Under the pieces are notes generated by a model. It was not told the DNA's origin, did no database searches, and worked only from the letters and a program-made list of their open reading frames with translations. The translations under genes were made by a program, and so were the position numbers. Positions 15,510-24,866 of a stretch of 45,537 nucleotides of DNA are shown here, one piece after another (positions within the stretch are counted from its first letter, which is position 1; the number at the start of each line of letters is the position of its first letter). Source of the DNA: JACPRB01 sp964468745 (GTDB taxonomy: Bacteria; Planctomycetota; MHYJ01; JACPRB01); the NCBI GenBank assembly GCA_964468745.1, contig CAYXVY010000321.1, positions 1 through 45,537 of the forward strand, written 5' to 3'.

Positions 15510-17564
15510 ATGCGCATCCTTGCCTGCGCAATCCTCACCCTGTCCCTGCTTCTCCAGGACGCCCCCGTGGAGATGCGCGTCGTCACGACCGACGGAAGCA
15601 CGCTCAACGGAAAGGGCACCCTGACCCCCCTCAAGCTGAAAACCGAGTACGGCGAGGCGACGCTGGAGCCCGGCAAGATCAAGACGATCAACGTCAGCGG
15701 CGCGACGATAATCGTCGAAACGTGGGACAAGAACACCATCAGCGGCGAAGGGAAGCTCGACGCGGTAGTCATCGAGACGTCACTCGGCAAGATGACCGTT
15801 AAGCCCGAGAAGATCATGCGCATCGAGGTCACGAAGGCCCCGGCCGGAGCGCAACCGCCGCCGAATACATCCAATCCGCAGCCTCCGACAACGGCCGACC
15901 CGCGAATCCCCGCAGGCCCGAAGGTTCCAAACGCCGACTTGGGCGCAGACCGCGTGCTGTACCAGACCCCGGTTCTCACCTCCGACGAGAAATACGTCGC
16001 CATCGCCGACCGCCGCAACGGCGAACTGCTCCTGATCTCGACGGAGGACCTCGGCGTCTCGATCGTGAAAGTCGAGGCCTACCCCCAGGCGATCCTCGAA
16101 CGCGACGGCAAGCTCTTCGTCGCAAACCGCGACTCGAGCTCCATTTCGATCGTCGATCCCGCTCAGAAAAAGGTCACGGGGAGAATTCAGCTCACCGTGA
16201 AGCCGACCAGCATCACCGGACCCGCCGCCCAGCCCCTCCTCTACGTCGGCAGCGAGAAGGAGGGAATCGCGATCGTCGATTACCGCACCGGAAAGGAGAT
16301 GGGGGCGATCGTCGTCGCGGCGTCCAACTCGAAGCCCCGGAGCAGCACGTGGGTCACCGTCACGCCCGACAATGCCTACCTCTATATTCAGGGCGATCTC
16401 GATCACTCTCCCACCTGCGTGCCGGAGCTGTGGTTCTTGGACGGAAACAAGATCACGTACGGGGGGTTCTACCACCACGAGGACCATCAGCCGCTGATCG
16501 TGAGCTACGCGTCGAATCGCGTGTACGGCGGACGGCAGGTGTACACGCTCGACCTGCGGGATCAGCCGATCAAGCTGGGATGCGGCCGCGTCAGCCCGCA
16601 CCCGAAGGCGCCCGTGCTCTTCGGCGTGCCGGGCATACGCCAAGGCATGGTGCAGGGTTTTGACGAGGAGACGGCCGCGCCTTTCATGCGCGTCGTAACC
16701 GGAGAGGCCGTCCATTCGCTCGTTGCCGGTATGCGCGACGTCTTCTGCTTCAGCGCGACCCGCGTCATGAAAGTCCCGGCCGCCAGCCTGGCCCCCGCGG
16801 ACGCCCTTGAGAAGTCGCGCCGCGTCCGGCTCGCGCTCGATCCCGCTAAGCCGCCGTCGAAGGATGCCATCGCAAAGGCCGAGTCTCTCGGCAGCGAAGC
16901 CGGCTCGCTCCTGCGCGGCGGAAATGCCGCCGGCGCGCGCGCGAAATACGAGGACTCCGTCAAGGCCGACGCGCTGGGTCCCGGACATGTGGGAATCGGC
17001 GCCTCCCTCCTGGCCGCGGGCAAGCACCAGGACTGCATCGATTACATGCGGGAAGTCCGCGCCTTCCCGTACCGCAAGCGCGACACGGCCGTCGAAGCCT
17101 TTCGCGTCCTCGCACAGGCGTATGCGCACTTCGACGAGCGCCGCGACGAGGCGACGACGACGGTGGAGAACGGGATCATCCTGGCGCCGAAGGACGCGCG
17201 CATCCTCGAAGCCGGCGGCCAGATTCAGCGGCGTTACAAGAACCTCCCTCGCGCGTACGTGCTCTTCGCGCGCGCCATCGAAGCCGACGGCCGCGCCAAG
17301 AAGGAATTCGGCGAAGTCGAAAGCGAGATGCGCAAGGCCGCCACGCCCTGCCCCAATTGCGAAGGAAAGGGGAAGTTCGAACGCGTCGTGCAGGAGGAGG
17401 GCAAGCCCAACAAGAAGATCACTGTGAAGTGCGATGCGTGCGACGGCTGCGGCAAGGCGTGGCGCAAGCCCTGCCTCGCGTGCTGCGGCATCGGCCGCGT
17501 GCAGTACGGCGATGCGTGCGAAAAATGCTGGGGTGCGGGCGCGGTGCTCGCGCCGGGAAAATAG
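15510..17564 (+). CDS. Exported beta-propeller/TPR/DnaJ-type zinc protein, paralog 1
   Basis: 684 residues; signal peptide MRILACAILTLSLLLQ. Two similar roughly 40-residue beta modules come first (about 24-62 TTDGSTLNGKGTLTPLKLKT... and about 68-107 DKNTISGEGKLDAVVIET...), then a Pro-rich linker. A YVTN/NHL-like propeller spans about 145-425; one blade reads KLFVANRDSSSISIVD. TPR-like helices cover about 450-605. The C-terminus has four CxxC knuckles (C614/617, C641/644, C655/658, C670/673), spaced and flanked by Gly as in the DnaJ zinc domain (CPNCEGKGK). It is the first of four tandem paralogs. An exported protein with a DnaJ-like zinc domain is unusual. No enzymatic signature is visible; binding or assembly of envelope proteins is a guess. 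Confidence 0.85.
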   Translation: MRILACAILTLSLLLQDAPVEMRVVTTDGSTLNGKGTLTPLKLKTEYGEATLEPGKIKTINVSGATIIVETWDKNTISGEGKLDAVVIETSLGKMTVKPEKIMRIEVTKAPAGAQPPPNTSNPQPPTTADPRIPAGPKVPNADLGADRVLYQTPVLTSDEKYVAIADRRNGELLLISTEDLGVSIVKVEAYPQAILERDGKLFVANRDSSSISIVDPAQKKVTGRIQLTVKPTSITGPAAQPLLYVGSEKEGIAIVDYRTGKEMGAIVVAASNSKPRSSTWVTVTPDNAYLYIQGDLDHSPTCVPELWFLDGNKITYGGFYHHEDHQPLIVSYASNRVYGGRQVYTLDLRDQPIKLGCGRVSPHPKAPVLFGVPGIRQGMVQGFDEETAAPFMRVVTGEAVHSLVAGMRDVFCFSATRVMKVPAASLAPADALEKSRRVRLALDPAKPPSKDAIAKAESLGSEAGSLLRGGNAAGARAKYEDSVKADALGPGHVGIGASLLAAGKHQDCIDYMREVRAFPYRKRDTAVEAFRVLAQAYAHFDERRDEATTTVENGIILAPKDARILEAGGQIQRRYKNLPRAYVLFARAIEADGRAKKEFGEVESEMRKAATPCPNCEGKGKFERVVQEEGKPNKKITVKCDACDGCGKAWRKPCLACCGIGRVQYGDACEKCWGAGAVLAPGK

Positions 17565-17567
17565 ACC

Positions 17568-19553
17568 ATGCTCGCAATCCTGATGGCGGCGCTCCTGACC
17601 CAAGAACGCACGGTCGACGTGCGCATCACGGCTTTGGACGGAGCCATCACCACCGGCTGGGTCAAGCTCCGGACGTTCAAGCTGCGCACGCCGTATGGTG
17701 AATTGACCGTCGAACCCCTCCACCTGCGGGACATTGTGCGGCAACAGGGCAAGCAGACGTTCGGCCTCTCGGACGGCACCCGCGTTGCCGGCGAAGCCGA
17801 TCTTGCCGAACTCGAGGTGGAGACGCCGACCGGGAAGGTGCGTTACGAGCTGGTCAAGATCGCGCAACTCGAGATCCTGGCGCCGGGTATCGTCAAGCGC
17901 GACGCGCCGCCGCCCAAGGCGTCCTTCAAGAATTACATCTTCAATCGTGCGGTCCGCCTGCGGCCGCACATGACGGCGGACGGCAAGTGGCTCGTGTACT
18001 GGGGCGACGCCAAGCCTGAAGTCGTCTTCCTCGAACTGGCGACGGGGACGTCGACGGCGGTGAAGGTCGAGGAGGATCCGCGCGCCATCGCCGAGAAGGA
18101 CGGCAAGCTCTATGTCGCCAATTTTGGCGGCAAGAGCATCAGCATCGTGGACATCGCCGGCAAGAAGGTGACGGGGCGCATCGCGCTCACGCAGGCGCCC
18201 ACCGGCGTTGCCGTCCCCAAGTCCGCCGCGGTTCTCTATTACGCGCACAGCGAAATGCACATCGAAGCGGTTGAGCTTCCAAGCGGCAAAGAAAAGGGGA
18301 CGCTGGGGGACAAATCGGGCGGCAAATTCTTCACGAGCGCGTTCCACCTGGCGGTGTCGCCCGACAATAAGTACCTCTACGCGCAATTGACCTTCGACGG
18401 CAGCCCGTCGTGCAAACCCGTGGCGTACGAGATCCGCGGAATGACGGTCATCCCGCTGGGCGAGGGGGCCCACGCGGATCATCAGCTCGTCTGGATCGAC
18501 TCCAAGGAAGGGCGCGTCTACGGGGGGAAGCAGGTCTATTCCCTCGACCTCCGCAACGTCGTCGGCAAGACGGGATGCAACATCGCGGTTCCACACCCGA
18601 AGCTGCCGGTCGTGTTCGGCGGCACGTCGACCGGCGTCTACTTCTTCCAGGGCGCGAATCTCTCATGCATGAAAGAGGACAGCCTCGCGCCGCTGAAGGA
18701 ATTGTCGGTCGGCGGTCCGTTCAACGGCATCTTCCCCACCGACACCACGCTCTACGTGACGATGGACCGCAAAGTGGTCCTCGTGCCGATCGAAGAGATC
18801 GTGCCTGCCGAGCTGCTCGACAAAGCGAAGCCTCCTTCGATCGACACGGAGGTCAAGCCCGAGGCGATCGCGAAAGCCGATTCGCTCGCCGAAGAAGGCC
18901 GCAAGCTCCTGGACACCGGCAAGGCGGATGCCGCGCTCGCCAAGTTTGAAGAGTCGCGCAAGCTCGACCCCCTGGGCAAAGGCAGCCCCGGTGCCGGCGC
19001 CGCCCTGCTCGCCCTAAAACGCAACGAGGACGCGATCGAGGCGATGAAGAAGTCGAGCGCCTTGCCCCTGCGGGACGATGCATCCCGCGCCGATTGCTTC
19101 CACGTGCTGGGACGCGCCTACGTCGCGACCGCTCGGCCCGACGAGGCCATCGACGCCTACCAGCAGGGGCTAAAGACAGTGTCCGGTCGGCCCGCGATCC
19201 TCTTTGACTTGGGGGAGTGCTACCTCGCGCAGAAGAAGACCGCGCTCGCTTATGTCGCCTTCCATTTCGCCGTGCAGAACGACTCCACGCTCGCGAAGGC
19301 GCGGACGCGCATGACGGAGCTTGCCCGCGAGATCCGCAAGACGACCGCCGGCGCGTGCCCGACGTGCAAAGGAGCGGGCAAAGAGGAGACGGAAATCGAG
19401 GAGGGCGGCGTGCGCAAAAAGGTGACGCAGGAGTGCACGCGGTGCGCCGGCTGCGGGCGCACGTGGCAGCGGCCCTGCGTCGATTGCAACACGAACGGCT
19501 GCGACCTCTGCTGGCGCCGCGGCTACACCTTCGTCACGGAGAAGGACGACTAG
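17568..19553 (+). CDS. Exported beta-propeller/TPR/DnaJ-type zinc protein, paralog 2
   Basis: 661 residues, 3 bp after paralog 1. The short signal MLAILMAALLTQE is followed by two beta modules (ALDGAITTGWVKLRTFKLRT..., then SDGTRVAGEADLAELEVET...). The propeller (about 125-415) has the clearest blade, YVANFGGKSISIVDIAGKKV. TPR helices lie at about 430-585. The zinc domain has C597/600, C623/626, C637/640 and C645/648. Here the third and fourth knuckles are only four residues apart, shorter than in the sister proteins, so the last zinc site may be altered. The cysteines and module order are conserved with paralog 1 while loops differ, which indicates old duplications rather than recent ones. 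Confidence 0.85.
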   Translation: MLAILMAALLTQERTVDVRITALDGAITTGWVKLRTFKLRTPYGELTVEPLHLRDIVRQQGKQTFGLSDGTRVAGEADLAELEVETPTGKVRYELVKIAQLEILAPGIVKRDAPPPKASFKNYIFNRAVRLRPHMTADGKWLVYWGDAKPEVVFLELATGTSTAVKVEEDPRAIAEKDGKLYVANFGGKSISIVDIAGKKVTGRIALTQAPTGVAVPKSAAVLYYAHSEMHIEAVELPSGKEKGTLGDKSGGKFFTSAFHLAVSPDNKYLYAQLTFDGSPSCKPVAYEIRGMTVIPLGEGAHADHQLVWIDSKEGRVYGGKQVYSLDLRNVVGKTGCNIAVPHPKLPVVFGGTSTGVYFFQGANLSCMKEDSLAPLKELSVGGPFNGIFPTDTTLYVTMDRKVVLVPIEEIVPAELLDKAKPPSIDTEVKPEAIAKADSLAEEGRKLLDTGKADAALAKFEESRKLDPLGKGSPGAGAALLALKRNEDAIEAMKKSSALPLRDDASRADCFHVLGRAYVATARPDEAIDAYQQGLKTVSGRPAILFDLGECYLAQKKTALAYVAFHFAVQNDSTLAKARTRMTELAREIRKTTAGACPTCKGAGKEETEIEEGGVRKKVTQECTRCAGCGRTWQRPCVDCNTNGCDLCWRRGYTFVTEKDD

Positions 19554-21539
19554 ATGATCCTCATCTCGACTATCCTCCTGCTGAGCGCCCTGCAGGCGCA
19601 GGAGCCCGACGAGGTCTGCATCTTCGAAGTCATCCTCAACGACCGGCAGCATGTCCGGGGGCGCGTGACGCCGCCGTCGCTCAAGTTCACGAGCGAGTTC
19701 GGAGAGAACGATCTCGACTGGCGGAAGATCGAACGGCTCTCGTGGGATTCCAACGCACGCAAGTGGGTGATTCTCACGCAAGGCACATCCCTCAAGGGAG
19801 ACCTCAAGCTGCCGGATCTCGCGCTTGTCACGAGCGCGGGAACGCTTACTCTCAAGCCGGACTCGATTGTGACCATCGCGGTATCGTGGCCGCGGCGCCC
19901 CGGCGCCTCACCGGGGAACACGACCCCGGGCGCGGCAAAGGACCCGAATGTCATTGAGCTGCGACAGGCGACAGGCGGAGCGGAATTCCGCGAGATCCTG
20001 ATCACCGCCGACGGCAAGTACCTCGTGACGCTCTCGGCGTCGAAGGGTCAGTGCGTTTTCATCGAGCGATCCACGGGCGCCATCACGCAGGCCCCCGTCG
20101 ACGACTGGCCTGTCCGGGCGTGGGAACGCTCGGGGACGCTCCATGTCTTCAACGGCAATTCGGGCAGCATCTCGCTCATCGACCTGGCCACGCGCCGCAC
20201 GACTGGGCGCATCGGCCTCGGCATCCCGTGCGGATCGATCGCCGTTCCCGCGGTGGGGGATGTCGCTTATGCGCTTGGGACGGACGGTCGCACCGCGCAC
20301 GTCATCGACTTGAAAGCGGGCATGAGTCTCGGGGGGCTCACGGGCGAGGTGGGCACGCTCGCCTGCACGCCCGACGGCCGCTACCTGTACGGGCCGCGCG
20401 GATGTTCGATTCTGCGGGGACGCCGCGCGATCCGGATCAGCGAGATCACCTCCACGGCTGAGCAGCCGGTGTACGTCGACTGGACGGCCAATCGCACTTA
20501 TTGCGGGGCCGGCGTCTACACGCTGGACATGCGCAGGAAGCTCACCGATCTGCCCGTATTCCGCTGCTTCCCTCACCCCACTCTGCCCGTGATCCTCGGA
20601 TTGCGCACCAGCGGCAAGCGGGCGTTGCTTTCGTTCGACGCCGATTCCTACGCTCCGCTCAAGGAGATCGTCGGCGAGTTCCAGGCGCAAGCGATCGCCT
20701 TCGCGGAAGACGCGATCTACGTCCTCGAAGCCGACCGCATCCGCCGCTTCGGGGTCGCGGACTTCATTCCACCCGAGTATGCGAAGAAGTCGCGCAAGGT
20801 GCGCATCGCGGGCGACCCGACAAAGGCGCCCGGCGACGCCGACATCGCACGGGCGGCCACTCTGGCCGACGAAGGGGAGACGCTGCGCAAAGGAGGCAAG
20901 CTCGACGCCGCGCGCGCGAAGTTCGAGGAGGCGGTGAAACTGGATCCCCTGAGCGGGGGCGCGGCAGGGTCGGCTTTGTGCACGACGGGCGACGATGCGA
21001 TCGAGGCTCTCGTCAACGCCGCGGCTGTTCCCGCTCGCGACCCCAAGTGGACGCTCACGGTGATCGAGACTCTCGCGCGCGCCTACGTTGCGGCGGGTCG
21101 CCGTGCGGACGCCCTGGATGTTCTTCGCACCTCACTCTGGTACGACCGGCGACATGTGCCATGCCTGATCCTGCTTGCGACGCTGCGCCTGGAGGACGGC
21201 AAGACGGAATCGGCATACGCACTCCTGAGCCGGGCGCTCGAGGAGAATCCCTCCTCCGACGAGGCGCGGAAGAAGCTGGCGGAAGTGCAGAAAACCGTGC
21301 GAAACGCCACGCGAGGGCCGTGCGGGGATTGCAACGGCAAGGGGAAGGAGGAGGTTGTCGTCGAGATCGAAGGGGGCAAAACGGAGCGCGTGTCGCAGAA
21401 GTGCACCGCCTGTGACGGGCTTGGCAAGGCCTGGAAGCAGCCGTGTGCAGGGTGCGAAGGGACGCGCCGGTACGACTTTTACTCATTTTGCAGAAAGTGC
21501 CTGAGCCGTGGCTTTTTCTACGTTCCTGATCGCGATTAG
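19554..21539 (+). CDS. Exported beta-propeller/TPR/DnaJ-type zinc protein, paralog 3
   Basis: 661 residues; the ATG follows the TAG of paralog 2 with no gap. The signal MILISTILLLSALQAQ precedes beta modules with the pattern NDRQHVRGRVTPPSLKFTSE and GTSLKGDLKLPDLALVTS. The propeller region (about 130-400) is more degenerate than in paralogs 1 and 2 but keeps the blade HVFNGNSGSISLIDLATRRT. TPR helices cover about 425-580. Zinc knuckles are C590/593, C617/620, C631/634 and C646/649. Codon use and GC match the neighbours. The last 32 bases overlap the start of paralog 4, so the four genes form one coupled transcription unit. Confidence 0.84.
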   Translation: MILISTILLLSALQAQEPDEVCIFEVILNDRQHVRGRVTPPSLKFTSEFGENDLDWRKIERLSWDSNARKWVILTQGTSLKGDLKLPDLALVTSAGTLTLKPDSIVTIAVSWPRRPGASPGNTTPGAAKDPNVIELRQATGGAEFREILITADGKYLVTLSASKGQCVFIERSTGAITQAPVDDWPVRAWERSGTLHVFNGNSGSISLIDLATRRTTGRIGLGIPCGSIAVPAVGDVAYALGTDGRTAHVIDLKAGMSLGGLTGEVGTLACTPDGRYLYGPRGCSILRGRRAIRISEITSTAEQPVYVDWTANRTYCGAGVYTLDMRRKLTDLPVFRCFPHPTLPVILGLRTSGKRALLSFDADSYAPLKEIVGEFQAQAIAFAEDAIYVLEADRIRRFGVADFIPPEYAKKSRKVRIAGDPTKAPGDADIARAATLADEGETLRKGGKLDAARAKFEEAVKLDPLSGGAAGSALCTTGDDAIEALVNAAAVPARDPKWTLTVIETLARAYVAAGRRADALDVLRTSLWYDRRHVPCLILLATLRLEDGKTESAYALLSRALEENPSSDEARKKLAEVQKTVRNATRGPCGDCNGKGKEEVVVEIEGGKTERVSQKCTACDGLGKAWKQPCAGCEGTRRYDFYSFCRKCLSRGFFYVPDRD

Positions 21540-23460
21540 CCTGCTCGGGGCGCAGGACTCAACCCCGCGCGCGTCCATCCTCATGACGGACGGCGACCAC
21601 CTGTGCGCGCCCGTGACGCTCGTGCCGTTCACGGTGAAAACGCCCATGGGCGAACTGGCGATACGGCTGGAGCTGATCGACAGCTATACCGTCTCCGACG
21701 GCAAGGCCTCGTTTGTTCTGCGAGGCGTGGGGAGGATCGAGGCCGCATGGCCGCAGGAGACGATTGAGCTCTCCACTGTATCGGGAGTGCTTCGCGTACC
21801 CGTCGCGAAGATCCGGCGGTTCTCAAGTTCCGCGGCGTATCGACCGATGTGGGACGGGTCGGTGCTTCCCGCCGATGCGTCGGCCCCGCCGCGGCCGACG
21901 ACCGAGGCGGCCCCCTCCGCGATGCGCGGCCGGGCCTATCGCGCGGCTTCCGAGCCCAACTCCCGACGGACGTGGGAGGACGCACAGGCCGGCCCTGGCG
22001 GCACGCTGCTCTACTTGGATCGCGCCGCGGGCGAGTTCCTGATCATTCCGCCCGGAGAAGCGCCCATCGTCCGGCTCAAGACGGAGAATGGCCCTTGGAG
22101 CTTCTTCGTCCGCGCCGGCAAGGCCTACGTGGTCAATCGCGTGACCGCGAGCGTCAGCATCGTGGACCTCGCGTCCCGATCGATCGCGGGGCGGATCGCC
22201 ATCGGCGCCGAGCCGATCTGTTGCGCCGGACCGACGGGAGCGCCGGTGTTGTACGTCGGCTGCAAAGACGGCATCCGCATCATCGATCTCGACAAGAACA
22301 AGGACCTGGGTCCGGCAACTCTGGCCCAGGTGAATCAGCCCCTGCGTGGCGAGGCGCGCGCCATCGGCGTGACGCCCGACAACCAGTACCTCTACTGGCT
22401 CTCCAACGCCGACCAGGTTCCGTCCGGGCTGATCACGTTCCGCATCGACGGGCGCTCGCTCAGCTATCGCGGTACGACGTATGCGGGTCAAGACGGCCAG
22501 TTGTTCGTCGACGCGGACGCGGATCGCGTCTACCAGGGGGACGCCATCCGGTCCCTGACGCTGCGGTGGAGCGCCGGAACGGTCGGGGCGATGAACCTCA
22601 TTCCGCATGCGGAGCGCGGCCTGGTGTTCGGAGTATTCAAACCAGGCGCGTATGCCTCTGGTGTCGTGCGAGCGTTCGACGCGGCGACGCTCGTGCGGCT
22701 CGGTGAGATCGACGTGAAGTCGATCGTGCAGGCGGTGGTGCCGCAGGGCGACACGTTGCACGTCTTCACGGACAAGGAGATCGTGGCCGTCGCACTGCGC
22801 GACCTCGTCGGCGAGGAAGCCGCGGCGCTCCCGAAGCTGCGCGTGACGCGGGACCCGGCGGACCTGCCCAAGCTGCTGGCCGAAGGGCAGGCGCTCGCGA
22901 GGGACAGGAAGTTCGATGCGGCGCTGAAGAAGTATGCGGCGGCGCTTCTGCTGCGACCGGCGAAGGCGGAGGGCCTGCTGCCGCTCTACGAGGCGCTCGC
23001 CGCGGCGCATGTCGAGCTGGGGAACACGAACGAGGCGGCGTTCTGGTGCAATCAGGGCTGGTACATCGACTCGAAGGCCGCGTCGGTCTACATGCGCGCG
23101 GCCATCGTGCACATGGCGGCCGGGAACGTGACACGGGCGGTGAGCGCGTGGCGGCAGGCGTTGAAGCTGAACGCATCGGACGCGACGGCGAAGCGCGAAT
23201 TGGCGGCGGCGCAGGAGCGGCTGCGGCTGGAATCGACCACGCGCTGTCCGTCCTGCGACGGGCGCGGCAAGTTCGAGTGGACGTACCAGTCCGGGGGCGC
23301 GACGAAGAACGTGACGCAGAAGTGCAAGACGTGCCAGGGGGCCGCGAAGGTGTGGATCGACGGGTGCCCAACGTGCGCCGGTTCGGGCCGCGTGGCGAAC
23401 GACAACACGTGCTCGACATGCAAGGGGGCGGGCGAGCTCTGGGTGCCGGACAAGAAGTAA
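21508..23460 (+). CDS. Exported beta-propeller/TPR/DnaJ-type zinc protein, paralog 4
   Basis: 650 residues with a GTG start at 21508 inside the end of paralog 3. The signal MAFSTFLIAISLLGAQ begins exactly there, which supports this start. Beta modules (TDGDHLCAPVTLVPFTVKT...), a propeller (about 145-420, with YVVNRVTASVSIVDLASRSI), TPR helices (about 435-570) and a zinc domain with C580/583, C606/609, C620/623 and C635/638 follow. This is the most DnaJ-like of the four zinc domains (CPSCDGRGK, CPTCAGSGR, CSTCKGAGE). A 9-bp hairpin follows the stop. It is the last gene of the array. Confidence 0.85.
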   Translation: MAFSTFLIAISLLGAQDSTPRASILMTDGDHLCAPVTLVPFTVKTPMGELAIRLELIDSYTVSDGKASFVLRGVGRIEAAWPQETIELSTVSGVLRVPVAKIRRFSSSAAYRPMWDGSVLPADASAPPRPTTEAAPSAMRGRAYRAASEPNSRRTWEDAQAGPGGTLLYLDRAAGEFLIIPPGEAPIVRLKTENGPWSFFVRAGKAYVVNRVTASVSIVDLASRSIAGRIAIGAEPICCAGPTGAPVLYVGCKDGIRIIDLDKNKDLGPATLAQVNQPLRGEARAIGVTPDNQYLYWLSNADQVPSGLITFRIDGRSLSYRGTTYAGQDGQLFVDADADRVYQGDAIRSLTLRWSAGTVGAMNLIPHAERGLVFGVFKPGAYASGVVRAFDAATLVRLGEIDVKSIVQAVVPQGDTLHVFTDKEIVAVALRDLVGEEAAALPKLRVTRDPADLPKLLAEGQALARDRKFDAALKKYAAALLLRPAKAEGLLPLYEALAAAHVELGNTNEAAFWCNQGWYIDSKAASVYMRAAIVHMAAGNVTRAVSAWRQALKLNASDATAKRELAAAQERLRLESTTRCPSCDGRGKFEWTYQSGGATKNVTQKCKTCQGAAKVWIDGCPTCAGSGRVANDNTCSTCKGAGELWVPDKK

Positions 23461-23466
23461 AGGGAA

Positions 23467-23499
23467 GGGGTCTGCCCCCAAACAACAGGAGCAGACCCC
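23467..23499. terminator. Hairpin between convergent genes
   Basis: GGGGTCTGC (23467-23475) and its exact reverse complement (23491-23499) form a 9-bp stem with a 15-base loop in the 53-bp gap between the convergent ends at 23460 and 23514. No T-tract follows on either strand, so it may be a weak bidirectional terminator or another palindromic repeat. Confidence 0.55.
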
Positions 23500-23513
23500 C
23501 GTGCCTTCTACTG

Positions 23514-24264
23514 CTACATCGCCGGCTTGAGATCGTCGGTCTTCGGGAGCTCGATCGCGGCCGTACGGGCCCGCTTCGTGCCCTTCGAAGCCCGACGGAA
23601 GAAGCTCTCGACCTTCTTCCGGTCGGCCGGATACAGCTCCAGCAGCTTGGCGTAGATCGTCCGGTAGGCGATCGTGCACTCGTTGCGCTCATGCACTTCC
23701 GCGCGGAACGCGTTGGCATAAGCGACGAGGGAGTCCTGCCACACAGCGATCGACGCCTCGAGCTTGAGGCGCTGATCCGACAGCTTGGCGATCCACGTCT
23801 TCACCGAAAGCGCGTCGGCGACCATCTTTACGGTCGCGACGGCGACATCCGGCTTCGCCGTGGAGCCGCTCATGAGGTCCGCCAGGCGGGCCTCGATGAG
23901 CTTCACCCGGCCGACGCGATTGATCGGCGTCAGCTCCGATATGCCGGTCTTCCCGTTCGGGAAGAACTGGCGGTACATCGGGCTGTCGTGTTCACGATCA
24001 ACCACGTACGACAGGGCATCCTCGAACTTCGAGACCAGCCGCTCCATCTTGAAGTCAGCGTGGTCCCGCGCAGCGATGGCCGCTTGCAGGGCGATGTTGG
24101 CCTTCTGCTCACGGACATTCCGCGGCGCCGAGGTCGCCCTGCGCCTTCTCGAGAATCGCGGCGAGGCTGACCGTTTCCGGATCAGCCTTCAGCCGGACTT
24201 CAAGATAGACGCCGAACGTGTAAAGGATGGTCTCGCTGGACCAATTCATCTTCGGACTGAACAT
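23514..24264 (-). pseudogene. Hypothetical alpha-helical protein, split by a +1 frameshift
   Basis: A reading frame starts at ATG 24264 behind a strong GGAGG box (MFSPKMNWSSETILYTFGVYL...) and ends at TGA 24109-24111 after 51 codons. The next frame, one base on, is open upstream of ATG 24047 and continues to 23514; read without a start it gives NVREQKANIALQAAIAARD before MERLVSKFEDAL. Skipping one base near 24110-24125 joins both parts into a roughly 250-residue helical protein. The downstream 177 residues have no Shine-Dalgarno sequence of their own. Either a single-base insertion, a sequencing error or programmed frameshifting would explain this. The family is not recognised. It is third behind the TRWS sigma factor and the repeat protein. 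Confidence 0.55.
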
Positions 24265-24390
24265 AAAACCTCCATGTACTTGTGTGTGAATCGAATACCC
24301 GAGGCGACTTCACCCGTCCGACGCACCCCGCGAAAGCAAATGCCTCCGCTGAAAAGGCTGACGCGACAGGTGAAGCTCGCGACGCGGCGG

Positions 24391-24783
24391 TCAGCCGACG
24401 GCTCGACTCGGCCCGGCACGCTTTCGCGTGCGAAAATGGACGTGTGACGTCTTGAACGCCCCCGGCCGCATGTGGCCACGGCCGTGGGAACCATTGAACG
24501 TCGAAAGCCGCGCGTGGCCTTGTGCATGCCAGGCTTCCCCCGACCCCAGCCGCGTGCGGCCATGGTCGTGCGGAAGTTCCCGCGCGTGAAGCCGCGAGCG
24601 GCCGCCGACGTGCAACGCTTTGCGCGCCTGCAGCCGCGCGTGGCCACGGACGTTCAACGTCTCGAACGCCTGCATCCGCATGCGGCCATGCGCTTGCGAC
24701 GCGTTGAACGCCCCCGGCCGCACGTTCCCGTGCGCCTCGGACGCCGTCGCGTCATCGACCGTCTTGTACTTTTTCGGGTTCAT
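24391..24783 (-). CDS. Small protein of seven 14-residue repeats
   Basis: 130 residues from ATG 24783. A polar head (MNPKKYKTVDDATASE) is followed by seven repeats of 14 residues at 17-114, with the consensus xxGxxRxxAFxxxH, then a basic tail. Examples are AHGRMRMQAFETLN, VRGHARLQARKALH and GRGHMRPGAFKTSH. The very regular step suggests a solenoid or a binding array rich in Arg and His, possibly for nucleic acid or metal; both are guesses. A weak Shine-Dalgarno (AAGAGAG) precedes it. It lies between the sigma factor and the frameshifted gene, all minus. The opposite strand also stays open across the repeats (24472-24996), so the coding strand is supported mainly by gene order and the N-terminus. 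Confidence 0.5.
   Translation of the reverse strand: MNPKKYKTVDDATASEAHGNVRPGAFNASQAHGRMRMQAFETLNVRGHARLQARKALHVGGRSRLHARELPHDHGRTRLGSGEAWHAQGHARLSTFNGSHGRGHMRPGAFKTSHVHFRTRKRAGPSRAVG
24442..24735. repeat. Seven degenerate 42-bp tandem repeats
   Basis: The region encoding the 14-residue repeats is 7 x 42 bp. Copies share CGNGG-CNG-NNGCGC type blocks but are clearly diverged, so selection on the repeat phase is more likely than recent slippage. Confidence 0.65.
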
Positions 24784-24866
24784 ACTCTCTTACTCGCAAG
24801 GAACCCGCAAAACACTGACTGGAATCGGACGCGAAATCGAAGAAAGGTCGGGAAGGTGTCGGGGGC

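Noticed and set aside
15780..18596. Long minus-strand open frame (938 codons)
   Set aside because: Antisense to paralogs 1 and 2, which have clear signals, domains and zinc motifs.
24109..24111. TGA inside the split gene as a second selenocysteine codon
   Set aside because: After the TGA the same frame soon meets another stop and lacks a redox motif; the neighbouring frame carries the continuation.
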